Of a stretch of DNA of 64,000 nucleotides, positions 53,043 to 60,304 are shown in pieces. Made by a program: the position numbers and the translations under genes. The stretch's first letter is position 1. Each line of letters opens with the position of its first letter. The DNA comes from Pararoseomonas baculiformis (lineage in GTDB: Bacteria; Pseudomonadota; Alphaproteobacteria; Acetobacterales; Acetobacteraceae). The notes under the pieces are model-generated. The model was given only the letters and a program-made list of their open reading frames with translations. It had not been told where the DNA came from and made no database searches. The DNA lies in NCBI RefSeq assembly GCF_017813395.1, contig NZ_JAGIZB010000001.1, positions 1-64,000 on the forward strand. The letters are read 5' to 3'.

Positions 53043-54198
53043 TCCGGCGGCGCCGGGCTCGGGTGTCTCCGTTCCCGCGCAGCGGCGTCCTTCGAAGCTG
53101 GCGCGCAGCCTGCGCAAGTGGCGCGGCTTCCTACTGGTCGTCGTGCTGCCCACGGCGCTCGCCGCCGCCTACTATTACGGCATCGCCGCCGGCCAGTATT
53201 CGAGCGAGACCCGCTTCCTCGTGCGCGGCGCCTCCGGCTCCGCCAGCGCGGCGAACAGCGCCCTGGGCAGCGCTCTCAGCGGCGCGGGCTTCAAGCCCGT
53301 GCAGGAAGAGGCGATGGCCGTGCGGGACTTCCTCACCTCGCAGGATGCGGTGCGCGAACTGCGCCGTTCCATCAACCTCGTCGATGTCTGGCGGCGCGAA
53401 GAAGCCGACCTGCCCGCCATGCTGTGGGAGAGCGAGCCGACCATCGAGCAGCTTACCCGCTACTACCGGCGCATGGTGACGGCCGAGTACGACAGCGAAT
53501 CGAGCGCGGTGACCGTGCAGGTCCGCAGCTTCCGCGCCGAGGATTCGAAGACGATCGCCGACGGCCTGCTCCGCATCGCCGAGAACCTGGTGAACCGCCT
53601 GAGCGAGCGCCAGCGGGCGGATACGCTCGGCACCGCGCGCGAGGAGGTGGCAATCGCGGAACGCCGCGTGATCGCGGCGCGGGAGGCCGTGATTTCCTTC
53701 CGGCAGGAGCAGCGCGCCATCGACCCGACGAGCGAAACGGCCGCGAATGTGGGCGCCGTGACCGCGATGGAAGGAGCCCTGGCCCAGGCCCGCGCCGAAC
53801 TGCGCGAGAAGCTCGCCTTCATGCGGTCCGACAACCCCCAGATCGGGCTGGTGCGGAACCGGATCTCGGCGCTGGAAAACCAGATCGCCAATGAGCGCCA
53901 GCGCCTGACCAATGGCGAGCAGTCGGTGCCGCAGACCCTCGCCGGCTATGAGCGCCTGCTGCTGGAACGCGAATTCGCCGACCGCCAGTTCGCCTCCGCC
54001 GTCGCCAGCCTGGAAGCGGCGCGGGTGAACGTCGCGCGCCAGCAGCTCTACCTCGCCCCGATCACCGAGCCCCATGTGGCCGAAAGCGCGCAGTTCCCGA
54101 AAGCCGGCTTCGCGGTGGGTAGCGTTTTCGCCGTGCTCCTAGTCATCTATGGCATTGGCTCCCTGATCTTCGCCGGATTCCGTGAACATGCAGCCTGA
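53011..54198 (+). CDS. kpsE: Capsule export inner-membrane protein (KpsE/Wzz-like PCP)
   Basis: This 395-residue inner-membrane protein has TM1 near residues 35-55 (GFLLVVVLPTALAAAYYYGI), a large periplasmic part with long helices (AREEVAIAERRVIAAREAVI, QARAELREKLAFMRSDNPQI), and TM2 at the C terminus (GSVFAVLLVIYGIGSLIF). This two-TM, coiled-coil layout is that of KpsE/CtrB, which links the ABC exporter to the outer-membrane channel. The ATG at 53011 overlaps kpsT and is chosen because it gives a short cytosolic tail before TM1. Starts up to 52933 are in frame. Confidence 0.88.
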   Translation: MKVSPSIKAFDPAAPGSGVSVPAQRRPSKLARSLRKWRGFLLVVVLPTALAAAYYYGIAAGQYSSETRFLVRGASGSASAANSALGSALSGAGFKPVQEEAMAVRDFLTSQDAVRELRRSINLVDVWRREEADLPAMLWESEPTIEQLTRYYRRMVTAEYDSESSAVTVQVRSFRAEDSKTIADGLLRIAENLVNRLSERQRADTLGTAREEVAIAERRVIAAREAVISFRQEQRAIDPTSETAANVGAVTAMEGALAQARAELREKLAFMRSDNPQIGLVRNRISALENQIANERQRLTNGEQSVPQTLAGYERLLLEREFADRQFASAVASLEAARVNVARQQLYLAPITEPHVAESAQFPKAGFAVGSVFAVLLVIYGIGSLIFAGFREHAA

Positions 54199-55978
54199 AC
54201 GCCGCGCCACGCGCGGCCCCGCCCTGCTCCGGGCCCTGATCACCGCCCTGTCGCTGACGGTGCCGCCCGGCGCCCTGGCGCAGAACCTGAACCAGGGATC
54301 CCTGCCGGGCGGGGGCAATGTGCAGCAGCCCGTGCCGGGGCGGCTGGGGCCCAGCACCTCGGCCATCTCGCCGGTCCAGACCATCGACTCCCTGTTGCCA
54401 GATGGCAGCCTGACGACGCGCCAGGGCACGGCCACGGAAGCGGAGGGCGGCCCGACCGCCACCGGCCCGCTGGGCGAGCCGCTCCGCGCCCCCGGGCCCG
54501 CCACCACGGTGTTCGGCGCCAATCTCTTCACGCGTGGCGCCTCCGTTTCCACGGATACGCCGAACCCGAACTACGTGATCGGCGTGGGTGACCGCGTTTC
54601 CGTCCGCGTCTGGGGCGCCGTGGAATCCGAGGCGATCGGCCAGGTTGATCCGGACGGGAACCTGTTCCTTCCCTCCATCGGCCCGATCCGCGTGGCCGGC
54701 ACCCGCGCGGGCGACCTGCAGCAGGTGGTCGAGGCCGAGGTGCGCCGGATCTACACGCAGCAGGTGCAGGTCTATTCCGTGCTGCTGAACGTCAACAAGG
54801 TCGGCGTCTTCGTCACCGGCTTCGTCCGCAGCCCCGGCCGCCACACCGGCACGGGCATGGACAGCATCCTGGATTACCTGACCCGCGCCGGCGGCGTGGA
54901 CCCCGCCCGCGGCTCCTACCGCGACATCCAGATCCAGCGTGGCGGCCGCACGGTGCAGACCGTGGACCTCTACCCCTTCCTCCTCACCGGCCGCCTGCCC
55001 CGCTTCCTGTTCCAGGAAGGCGACACGATCGTTGTGGCCAAGCAGGGCGCGCTGGTCAGCGCCGATGGCGCCGTGCGCAACAACTACCTGTTCGAGGTGC
55101 CGGGCCGCGCCATGCCGGGCGACGAGCTGGTCCAGCTCTCCGCCCCGCTGCCGGCCGCGACCAATGTGGTGGTGCGCGGCACGCGCAACGGCGCGCCCTG
55201 GTCGCGCTACACCACCGTGACCGAGCTGCGGCGCCTCTCCCTGCTCGACCAGGACGTGGCGACCTTCATTACGGATGCGCCGCCCCAGACCATCCGCGTG
55301 ACCATCGAGGGCAGCCGCATCGGCCCCTCCGTGCTGATCGCGGACCGCGATATCGGCCTCTGCCAGCTGCTCGACCATGTGGCTGTGGACCCGGTGCTGG
55401 CCGATACCAAGTCGGTCTATCTGCTGCGCCCGAGCATCGCGGCCCAGCAGCGGCGCACCATCAACGAGACGCTGGACCGGCTGGAGCGGCAGCTCTTCAA
55501 CGCCACCTCCCTCACGACCGGCGTGGCCGAGATCCGGGCCAGCGAGGCGCAGCTCGTCTCCCAGTACATCTCCCGCGGCCGCCGCGTGCAGCCCGAGGGA
55601 AGGCTGGTCGTCTCCGACAGCTCCGGCCGCTGCACCGACACGCGGCTGATGGATGGCGACACCATCGTCATCCCCGAGCGGAGCGAGGTGGTGATGGTGG
55701 CCGGCGAGGTGGTGACGCCCCAGGCCGTTGTCTGGCGCCCGAACCTTCGGGTCGAGGATTACGCGAATCTCGCGGGCGGCTTCACGCAGCGCGGCAATCT
55801 CTCGAACATCATGATCCGCCGCCCCAGTGGCGAGCTGATCCTGGACCCGCCCGAGGGCCCGCGCCCGGGCGACGAGCTGATCGCCCTGCCGCGCCTGGAT
55901 CCGAAGCTCTTCCAGGTGGGCCGCGACATCCTGCAGCTCATCTACCAGAGCGCCCTCTCGGCCCGGGTGTTCCAGTAG
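54182..55978 (+). CDS. kpsD: Polysaccharide export protein (Wza/KpsD-like, SLBB domains)
   Basis: This 598-residue periplasmic/outer-membrane protein has a signal peptide (ALLRALITALSLTVPPGALA-Q) and a low-complexity linker to ~110. Then come the poly-export domain (NYVIGVGDRVSVRVWGAVES, VDPDGNLFLPSIGPIRVAG) and SLBB-type ligand-binding domains (VFVTGFVRSPGRHTGTGMDS, VVMVAGEVVTPQAVVW, LRVEDYANLAGGFTQRGNLS). There is no lipobox, which resembles KpsD more than Wza. It forms or gates the channel through the outer membrane. The GTG start overlaps kpsE by 17 bp, and an ATG at 54188 is an alternative. It is the last gene of the exporter operon. Confidence 0.88.
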   Translation: MNMQPERRATRGPALLRALITALSLTVPPGALAQNLNQGSLPGGGNVQQPVPGRLGPSTSAISPVQTIDSLLPDGSLTTRQGTATEAEGGPTATGPLGEPLRAPGPATTVFGANLFTRGASVSTDTPNPNYVIGVGDRVSVRVWGAVESEAIGQVDPDGNLFLPSIGPIRVAGTRAGDLQQVVEAEVRRIYTQQVQVYSVLLNVNKVGVFVTGFVRSPGRHTGTGMDSILDYLTRAGGVDPARGSYRDIQIQRGGRTVQTVDLYPFLLTGRLPRFLFQEGDTIVVAKQGALVSADGAVRNNYLFEVPGRAMPGDELVQLSAPLPAATNVVVRGTRNGAPWSRYTTVTELRRLSLLDQDVATFITDAPPQTIRVTIEGSRIGPSVLIADRDIGLCQLLDHVAVDPVLADTKSVYLLRPSIAAQQRRTINETLDRLERQLFNATSLTTGVAEIRASEAQLVSQYISRGRRVQPEGRLVVSDSSGRCTDTRLMDGDTIVIPERSEVVMVAGEVVTPQAVVWRPNLRVEDYANLAGGFTQRGNLSNIMIRRPSGELILDPPEGPRPGDELIALPRLDPKLFQVGRDILQLIYQSALSARVFQ

Positions 55979-56038
55979 CGCCGCAAGGCCGGTGGGGGCA
56001 CCGCCCCTCCCGGCCCGGACTTTCCGGTTTGCGTCCGG

Positions 56039-56066
56039 TCGGGCGGCACCTTCGGGTGCGGCCCGA
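56039..56066. terminator. UUCG hairpin between convergent genes
   Basis: TCGGGCGGCACC (56039-56050) pairs with GGTGCGGCCCGA (56055-56066) with one mismatch around a TTCG tetraloop, a very stable cap. It lies between the stops of kpsD and the leftward glycosyltransferase and probably terminates both. Confidence 0.6.
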
Positions 56067-56072
56067 TCGCGT

Positions 56073-58280
56073 TCAGGCCGGCTGGGCCGGAACGAGGATC
56101 CGCTTCTCGAGATAGGCGAGGCGGTCGGCGGGCGATCCGCCGCGCAGCACCGCGACCGAGACCACCCCCACCCCGACCTCCAGGGCCACGCCCTGCTCAT
56201 CCGGCGGCAGCGGCGTTCCGGGATCGGCCTCGAGCGTGAGGTGAAGCACGGGCTCCCCGGCCTCGATCTCCAGCGAGATCTCGCCTGCCTCCTCGGCCCT
56301 GCTCTCCCGCTCCACCGCCGCCGCGCCGCGCCGGCCCAGGCTCACGCGGAGGATGCCCCGCGCGCCCGGCGGGGGGCGGAGCGCCAGCGCGACGCGCGCC
56401 GGGCCGTCCCAGTGCACGGGCAGGCGCAGCTCCGCGATGCCGGGGCGGGTCCAGACTCCCCAGGCCTCCGGCGGATGCCAGCCCTCCCCCGCCTGGATGA
56501 AGGCGGCGCGGGCCAGGGCCGGATGCGGGCCGGAAGAGCCGCCATGGCCGAGGGAGAGCGGCTCGCAGAGCGGTAGCAGCGGCGGCGGCTCCCGCTCCTG
56601 GAAGGCAAGGCGGCGCGCGGCGGCAAGCAGGTCATCCGCTACCTCCGCCCAGGGCCGCAGCCCGCCATGGCGAGGAATGCGCGCCGCGGCGGCGGCCAGG
56701 CGGGCGGGATTGGCGATGAACCCCAGCACCACGGCGGCCAGGTCCTCGGCATTGTTCGGCTCGAAGAACACCGCGCCGTTCCGGCCGCTCTCCAGCAGCG
56801 CCGGGATCTCCGAGACCACCGGCACCTTCCCATGGAGAAGGGATTCGGAGACCGGCAGTCCCCAGCCCTCATGCCGGCTGGGGTAGAGGGTGAAGAGGCA
56901 GCCCCGGTAGAGCCGGGCCAGGGTGGCGTCGTCCAGATCGTGCAGCAGCGTCACGCGCTCGGCCAGCACAGGGTCCGCCGCCAGGGCCTCCATCACCGGC
57001 GCGTCGCCCGGCGCGCGCCTTCCGGCAAAGACGAGGCGCGGCGTGCCCGCGGCTCCCCGGCGGTCCAGCAGGATCCGCCATGCGGTCAGGGCGAGGAGAT
57101 GGTTCTTCCGCGGCTCCAGGCTGGAGACGAGCAGCACGAAGGGTCCGTCCGGCAGGTCCGGATGGGCCGCGCCCCCGCGCCCCCCGGCCGGGGCCCGGCG
57201 GCGGGACAGGCCGCCGAGACGGAAGGCGCCGGAGGCCGGGGCGGCGGGAAGCGGGGCTTCCGCCGTTTCCTCCACACTCTCCTCGCCCCGGCCGTCGGGC
57301 GGCACCACCAGTACCTGCGGCGCGGGCCAGTCCGGCAGGTGACGCCCCATCAGCCGGCGATATTCCACGGCGGTGGCCTGGGACACGGCGATCACGCCAT
57401 CGGCCAGCACCGGCAGGGTGGAGAACCAGCGGGCGAATTCGGCACGCAGGGCCGGGCCTGCGATGCCCGGCAGGACCAGCGGCCCGCAATCATGCAGCAC
57501 GGGCACGTGGCGTGCCCCGGCCTCGCGCGCTGCGCGCAGCGCGGTGGCGTAGCGGGGCAGCCACCAGGCACTGCCAAGGGTGATGATCACCGCGCCCGGC
57601 CCGGGATGCAGCACCGCACCCTCCCGCCGCCAGGCGTCCAGCACGGCCAGGCTGGCCTTCCAGGCCGGCTCCTCCGCATCGGCGCCGCTGCGCGAGAGCT
57701 GGTGGAGGCGCCGGAACAGCCCCATGGGCAGCGCCCGCCAGACACCCTGATCCGGATGCATGGCGCAGAGGGTGACATCCCCCGCCGCCGCCGCGATCTC
57801 GGCCTGCACGCGCTGGATGCCGCTGGGCGCGCGCCGGTGGAAGAACCAGCTCACCAGGTCCGAAAGGTCCAGCACCGGCCCGGTGGCGGCGCGCGGCGGC
57901 AGCTGCGAAAGCGCATCGCGCCACTCACGCAGGGCATCTGGATCGGTCGGATGGATCTGCAGCGCCTGGCCATAGGCCTCGGCCGCCGCCTCACGCTGCC
58001 CCGTCAGCTTCAGCGCATGGCCGATCTGGATATGGATGTCCGCGTCATCCGGCTGCATCGCCTCGGCGCGGCGGTACAGTTCCAGCGCGGCGGCGGCCCT
58101 GCCGCTCTCCTTCAGGCAATGGCCGCGCTGGACCAGGATGCCGCGGTCATCCGGGCGGAGGCGGAGATAGGCGCCATAGGCCTCGGCCGCCTCGGCCCAG
58201 CGGCGACCGTCCCGCGCGGCATCCGCCCGCGCCAGCAGCGTGCCCGGATCCTCGGTATCGCCAGCCCAGTCCTCGGCCAC
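56073..58280 (-). CDS. TPR-glycosyltransferase-C-terminal domain chimera
   Basis: This protein has 735 residues from the GTG at 58280, which has AGGATGGGGG six bases upstream; frames to 58424 would run into the divergent gene. Residues ~10-130 hold about three TPR repeats (WAEAAEAYGAYLRLRPDD, AAALELYRRAEAMQPDD, REAAAEAYGQALQIHPTD). A GT4-type GT-B enzyme follows: PSGIQRVQAE, PVLHDCGPLVLPG, VSSLEPRKNHLLALTAW and YPSRHEGWGLPVSESLLHG. The last ~160 residues form an all-beta module of unknown type (RVALALRPPPGARGILRVSL, EISLEIEAGEPVLHLTLEAD). It is likely a cytosolic capsule glycosyltransferase in which TPRs mediate complex formation. Confidence 0.82.
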   Translation of the reverse strand: MAEDWAGDTEDPGTLLARADAARDGRRWAEAAEAYGAYLRLRPDDRGILVQRGHCLKESGRAAAALELYRRAEAMQPDDADIHIQIGHALKLTGQREAAAEAYGQALQIHPTDPDALREWRDALSQLPPRAATGPVLDLSDLVSWFFHRRAPSGIQRVQAEIAAAAGDVTLCAMHPDQGVWRALPMGLFRRLHQLSRSGADAEEPAWKASLAVLDAWRREGAVLHPGPGAVIITLGSAWWLPRYATALRAAREAGARHVPVLHDCGPLVLPGIAGPALRAEFARWFSTLPVLADGVIAVSQATAVEYRRLMGRHLPDWPAPQVLVVPPDGRGEESVEETAEAPLPAAPASGAFRLGGLSRRRAPAGGRGGAAHPDLPDGPFVLLVSSLEPRKNHLLALTAWRILLDRRGAAGTPRLVFAGRRAPGDAPVMEALAADPVLAERVTLLHDLDDATLARLYRGCLFTLYPSRHEGWGLPVSESLLHGKVPVVSEIPALLESGRNGAVFFEPNNAEDLAAVVLGFIANPARLAAAAARIPRHGGLRPWAEVADDLLAAARRLAFQEREPPPLLPLCEPLSLGHGGSSGPHPALARAAFIQAGEGWHPPEAWGVWTRPGIAELRLPVHWDGPARVALALRPPPGARGILRVSLGRRGAAAVERESRAEEAGEISLEIEAGEPVLHLTLEADPGTPLPPDEQGVALEVGVGVVSVAVLRGGSPADRLAYLEKRILVPAQPA

Positions 58281-58392
58281 CGCCAGCCCCCATCCTGTTG
58301 CGGGCGGACCATGCCGCGCCCGCACCGCCCTGACCAGCGTGTGACCCCTGCCCGGCTTCGGCTCCGCCCGAGGATCGTCTAGGGTGGCGCCG

Positions 58393-59802
58393 ATGCGCCC
58401 CAGAATTCTGATCGACGGCTTCAACCTCGCCCTGGAGCACGGGACGGGGGTTTCGACCTATGCCCGGAACCTCTCCTACCGGCTCGGCACCGCCGGCGCG
58501 GCGGTGGAGGTGCTCTATGGGCGCCATGTGAACCCGAAATGGGCCCCGCTGATGCGCGAGGTGGCCTTCTTCGACGACCCGGCGATCGAGCGCATGACCC
58601 TGGCGCGCCGCATCCGCCGCTTCCGCCGCACCATGATGGCGGGCCTGGGCGAGAGGGCGGTGGATATCCCCGTCACCGGCCAGGTGGTGGCGGACACCTA
58701 TGCCGGACGGCTGCCGTATTTCGACCGACTCTGGAACGTGGAGGACGTGTTCAACCGGGCGCATAACCGCTTCAAATGGGGCCCGAAGATCGTGCCGGTG
58801 CAGTTGCCGGACGGCCCGCCCACCGTCGCGCACTGGACCTACCCGCTGCCCCTGAGGGTGCCCGGGGCGCGCAATATCTACACCTTCCACGACCTGGTGC
58901 CGCTGCGCCTGCCCTTCACCACCCTGGACCAGAAGCGCCGCTACTACCGCCTTTGCCGCCTGTTGCTGGACCAGGCCGACCACATCGTGACGGTGAGCGA
59001 GGCCTCCCGCCAGGACATCATCTCCCTGCTCGGCGCCCCGCCGGAGAAGGTGACGAACACCTATCAGTCCGTGGAGCTGCCGCCCCATCTGGCGAACAAG
59101 CCGGAGGACGTGGCGCGGGACGAGGTGCGCGGCGCCTTCGGCATGAACTGGAAGGACTACCACCTGTTCTTCGGCGCCATCGAGCCGAAGAAGAACCTGG
59201 CCCGGCTGATCGAGGCCTATCTCGCCTCCGGCGTCACCACGCCCCTGGTCATCCTGGGCAAGCAGGCCTGGAAAGCCGACACCGAGCTGCGGCTGCTGGA
59301 GGCAAAGCACGTCCTCAAGGGATCGCCGCTGGCACCGAGCACGGGGCCGGTGCCGGAGGGGCTGGGCCGCGTCGTGCAGCTGGACTACGCCCCCTTCCGC
59401 CTTCTCGTCTCGCTTATCCGGGGCGCGCGCTCCGTGCTCTTCCCCTCCCTCTATGAGGGCTTCGGCCTGCCGGCGCTGGAGGCGATGAGCCTTGGCACCC
59501 CCGTCCTCACCTCCAACACATCCTCCCTGCCGGAGGTGGTGGGCGACGCGGCGGTGAAGGTGAACCCCTATGATGTGCGCGCCATGGTGGAGGGCATCCG
59601 CGTGCTGGATGCCGATGAGGAGCTGCGCGACCATCTCTCCCATGTCGGCCGCCGCCGGGCCGCGCTGTTCAGCGCCGCCGCCTATGAACGGCGCCTGGCC
59701 GAGGTCTATGCCCGCCTGGGCGTGCCGCTGGAGCCTGGCACGCCCGAGCCGGTCCTCCCCGATGGGGAGGAGGCCTTGGACAGCGCCGCCGCCCTTCGCT
59801 AA
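58393..59802 (+). CDS. Glycosyltransferase family 4 protein
   Basis: This 469-residue GT-B enzyme opens with [20 protein letters not shown] (acceptor side), followed by [19 protein letters not shown] and [12 protein letters not shown]. The donor side has [33 protein letters not shown] and the GT4 E-x7-E region [20 protein letters not shown]. The closest style is mannosyl/rhamnosyl-type transferases of capsule and O-antigen clusters, but the sugar cannot be told. The ATG at 58393 has AGGG eight bases upstream. It is divergent from the TPR-containing transferase with a ~110-bp shared promoter region and closes the capsule block. Confidence 0.87.
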   Translation: MRPRILIDGFNLALEHGTGVSTYARNLSYRLGTAGAAVEVLYGRHVNPKWAPLMREVAFFDDPAIERMTLARRIRRFRRTMMAGLGERAVDIPVTGQVVADTYAGRLPYFDRLWNVEDVFNRAHNRFKWGPKIVPVQLPDGPPTVAHWTYPLPLRVPGARNIYTFHDLVPLRLPFTTLDQKRRYYRLCRLLLDQADHIVTVSEASRQDIISLLGAPPEKVTNTYQSVELPPHLANKPEDVARDEVRGAFGMNWKDYHLFFGAIEPKKNLARLIEAYLASGVTTPLVILGKQAWKADTELRLLEAKHVLKGSPLAPSTGPVPEGLGRVVQLDYAPFRLLVSLIRGARSVLFPSLYEGFGLPALEAMSLGTPVLTSNTSSLPEVVGDAAVKVNPYDVRAMVEGIRVLDADEELRDHLSHVGRRRAALFSAAAYERRLAEVYARLGVPLEPGTPEPVLPDGEEALDSAAALR

Positions 59803-59838
59803 CACCCCCGCCCCGACGCCCACGCAAGGCCTGCCTCC

Positions 59839-60102
59839 ATGACCGACACCCTGCCCGACCGCCTCTCCACCGATCCGAAGAGCCCCTTCTTCAACGCCGA
59901 GCTGCTGGAGCGCGGCGTGGGCATCCGCTTCAAGGGCGTGGAGAAGACCAATGTCGAGGAATACTGCGTCAGCGAGGGCTGGGTGCGGCTTTCCGTCGGC
60001 AAGACGCTGGACCGCACCGGCAAGCCCCTCACCATGAAGCTCCAGGGCAAGGTTGAGCCCTATCTGCGGGACCAGGCCGCGTCCCCCGCGGAAGAAGGCT
60101 GA
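59839..60102 (+). CDS. DUF3297 protein
   Basis: This 87-residue cytosolic protein matches the DUF3297 pattern: LPDRLSTDPKSPFFNAELLE, GIRFKGVEKTNVEEYCVSEG and TGKPLTMKLQGKVEP. The family is widespread in Proteobacteria and has no known function. It lies 36 bp after a glycosyltransferase but belongs to the conserved core rather than the capsule genes. A small GGGGTC-GCTT-GACCCC hairpin follows its stop (60114-60129). Confidence 0.88.
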   Translation: MTDTLPDRLSTDPKSPFFNAELLERGVGIRFKGVEKTNVEEYCVSEGWVRLSVGKTLDRTGKPLTMKLQGKVEPYLRDQAASPAEEG

Positions 60103-60199
60103 CAGGGAGCGGCGGGGTCGCTTGACCCCACCCGTGCCGCCTCCGCATATGGCGTCCATGCTCATCCGGCTGCAGCCAGCCCTCGCGCGGGCGCGAATT

Positions 60200-60228
60200 C
60201 CCGGCCCGGTCCTCTTCTGAGGGCCGGG
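60200..60228 (+). terminator. Hairpin in the ileS leader
   Basis: CCCGGCCC at 60200-60207 pairs with GGGCCGGG at 60221-60228, followed by GTTAAATTT. It lies 77 bp before the ileS start, in a 202-bp gap without genes. It could end the DUF3297 transcript or act as an attenuator for ileS. No T-box specifier structure was recognised. Confidence 0.4.
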
Positions 60229-60304
60229 GTTAAATTTCAGCGCCTGCCCTTTGCCGCCCCCCATCGTCGCCATGGGCCGTGCGGCCCCGAGATCCGGACC
60301 GACC

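Noticed and set aside
60103-60304. A T-box riboswitch upstream of ileS
   Set aside because: No T-box consensus sequence or specifier-loop layout was recognised, and T-boxes are rare in Alphaproteobacteria; only simple GC hairpins are present.
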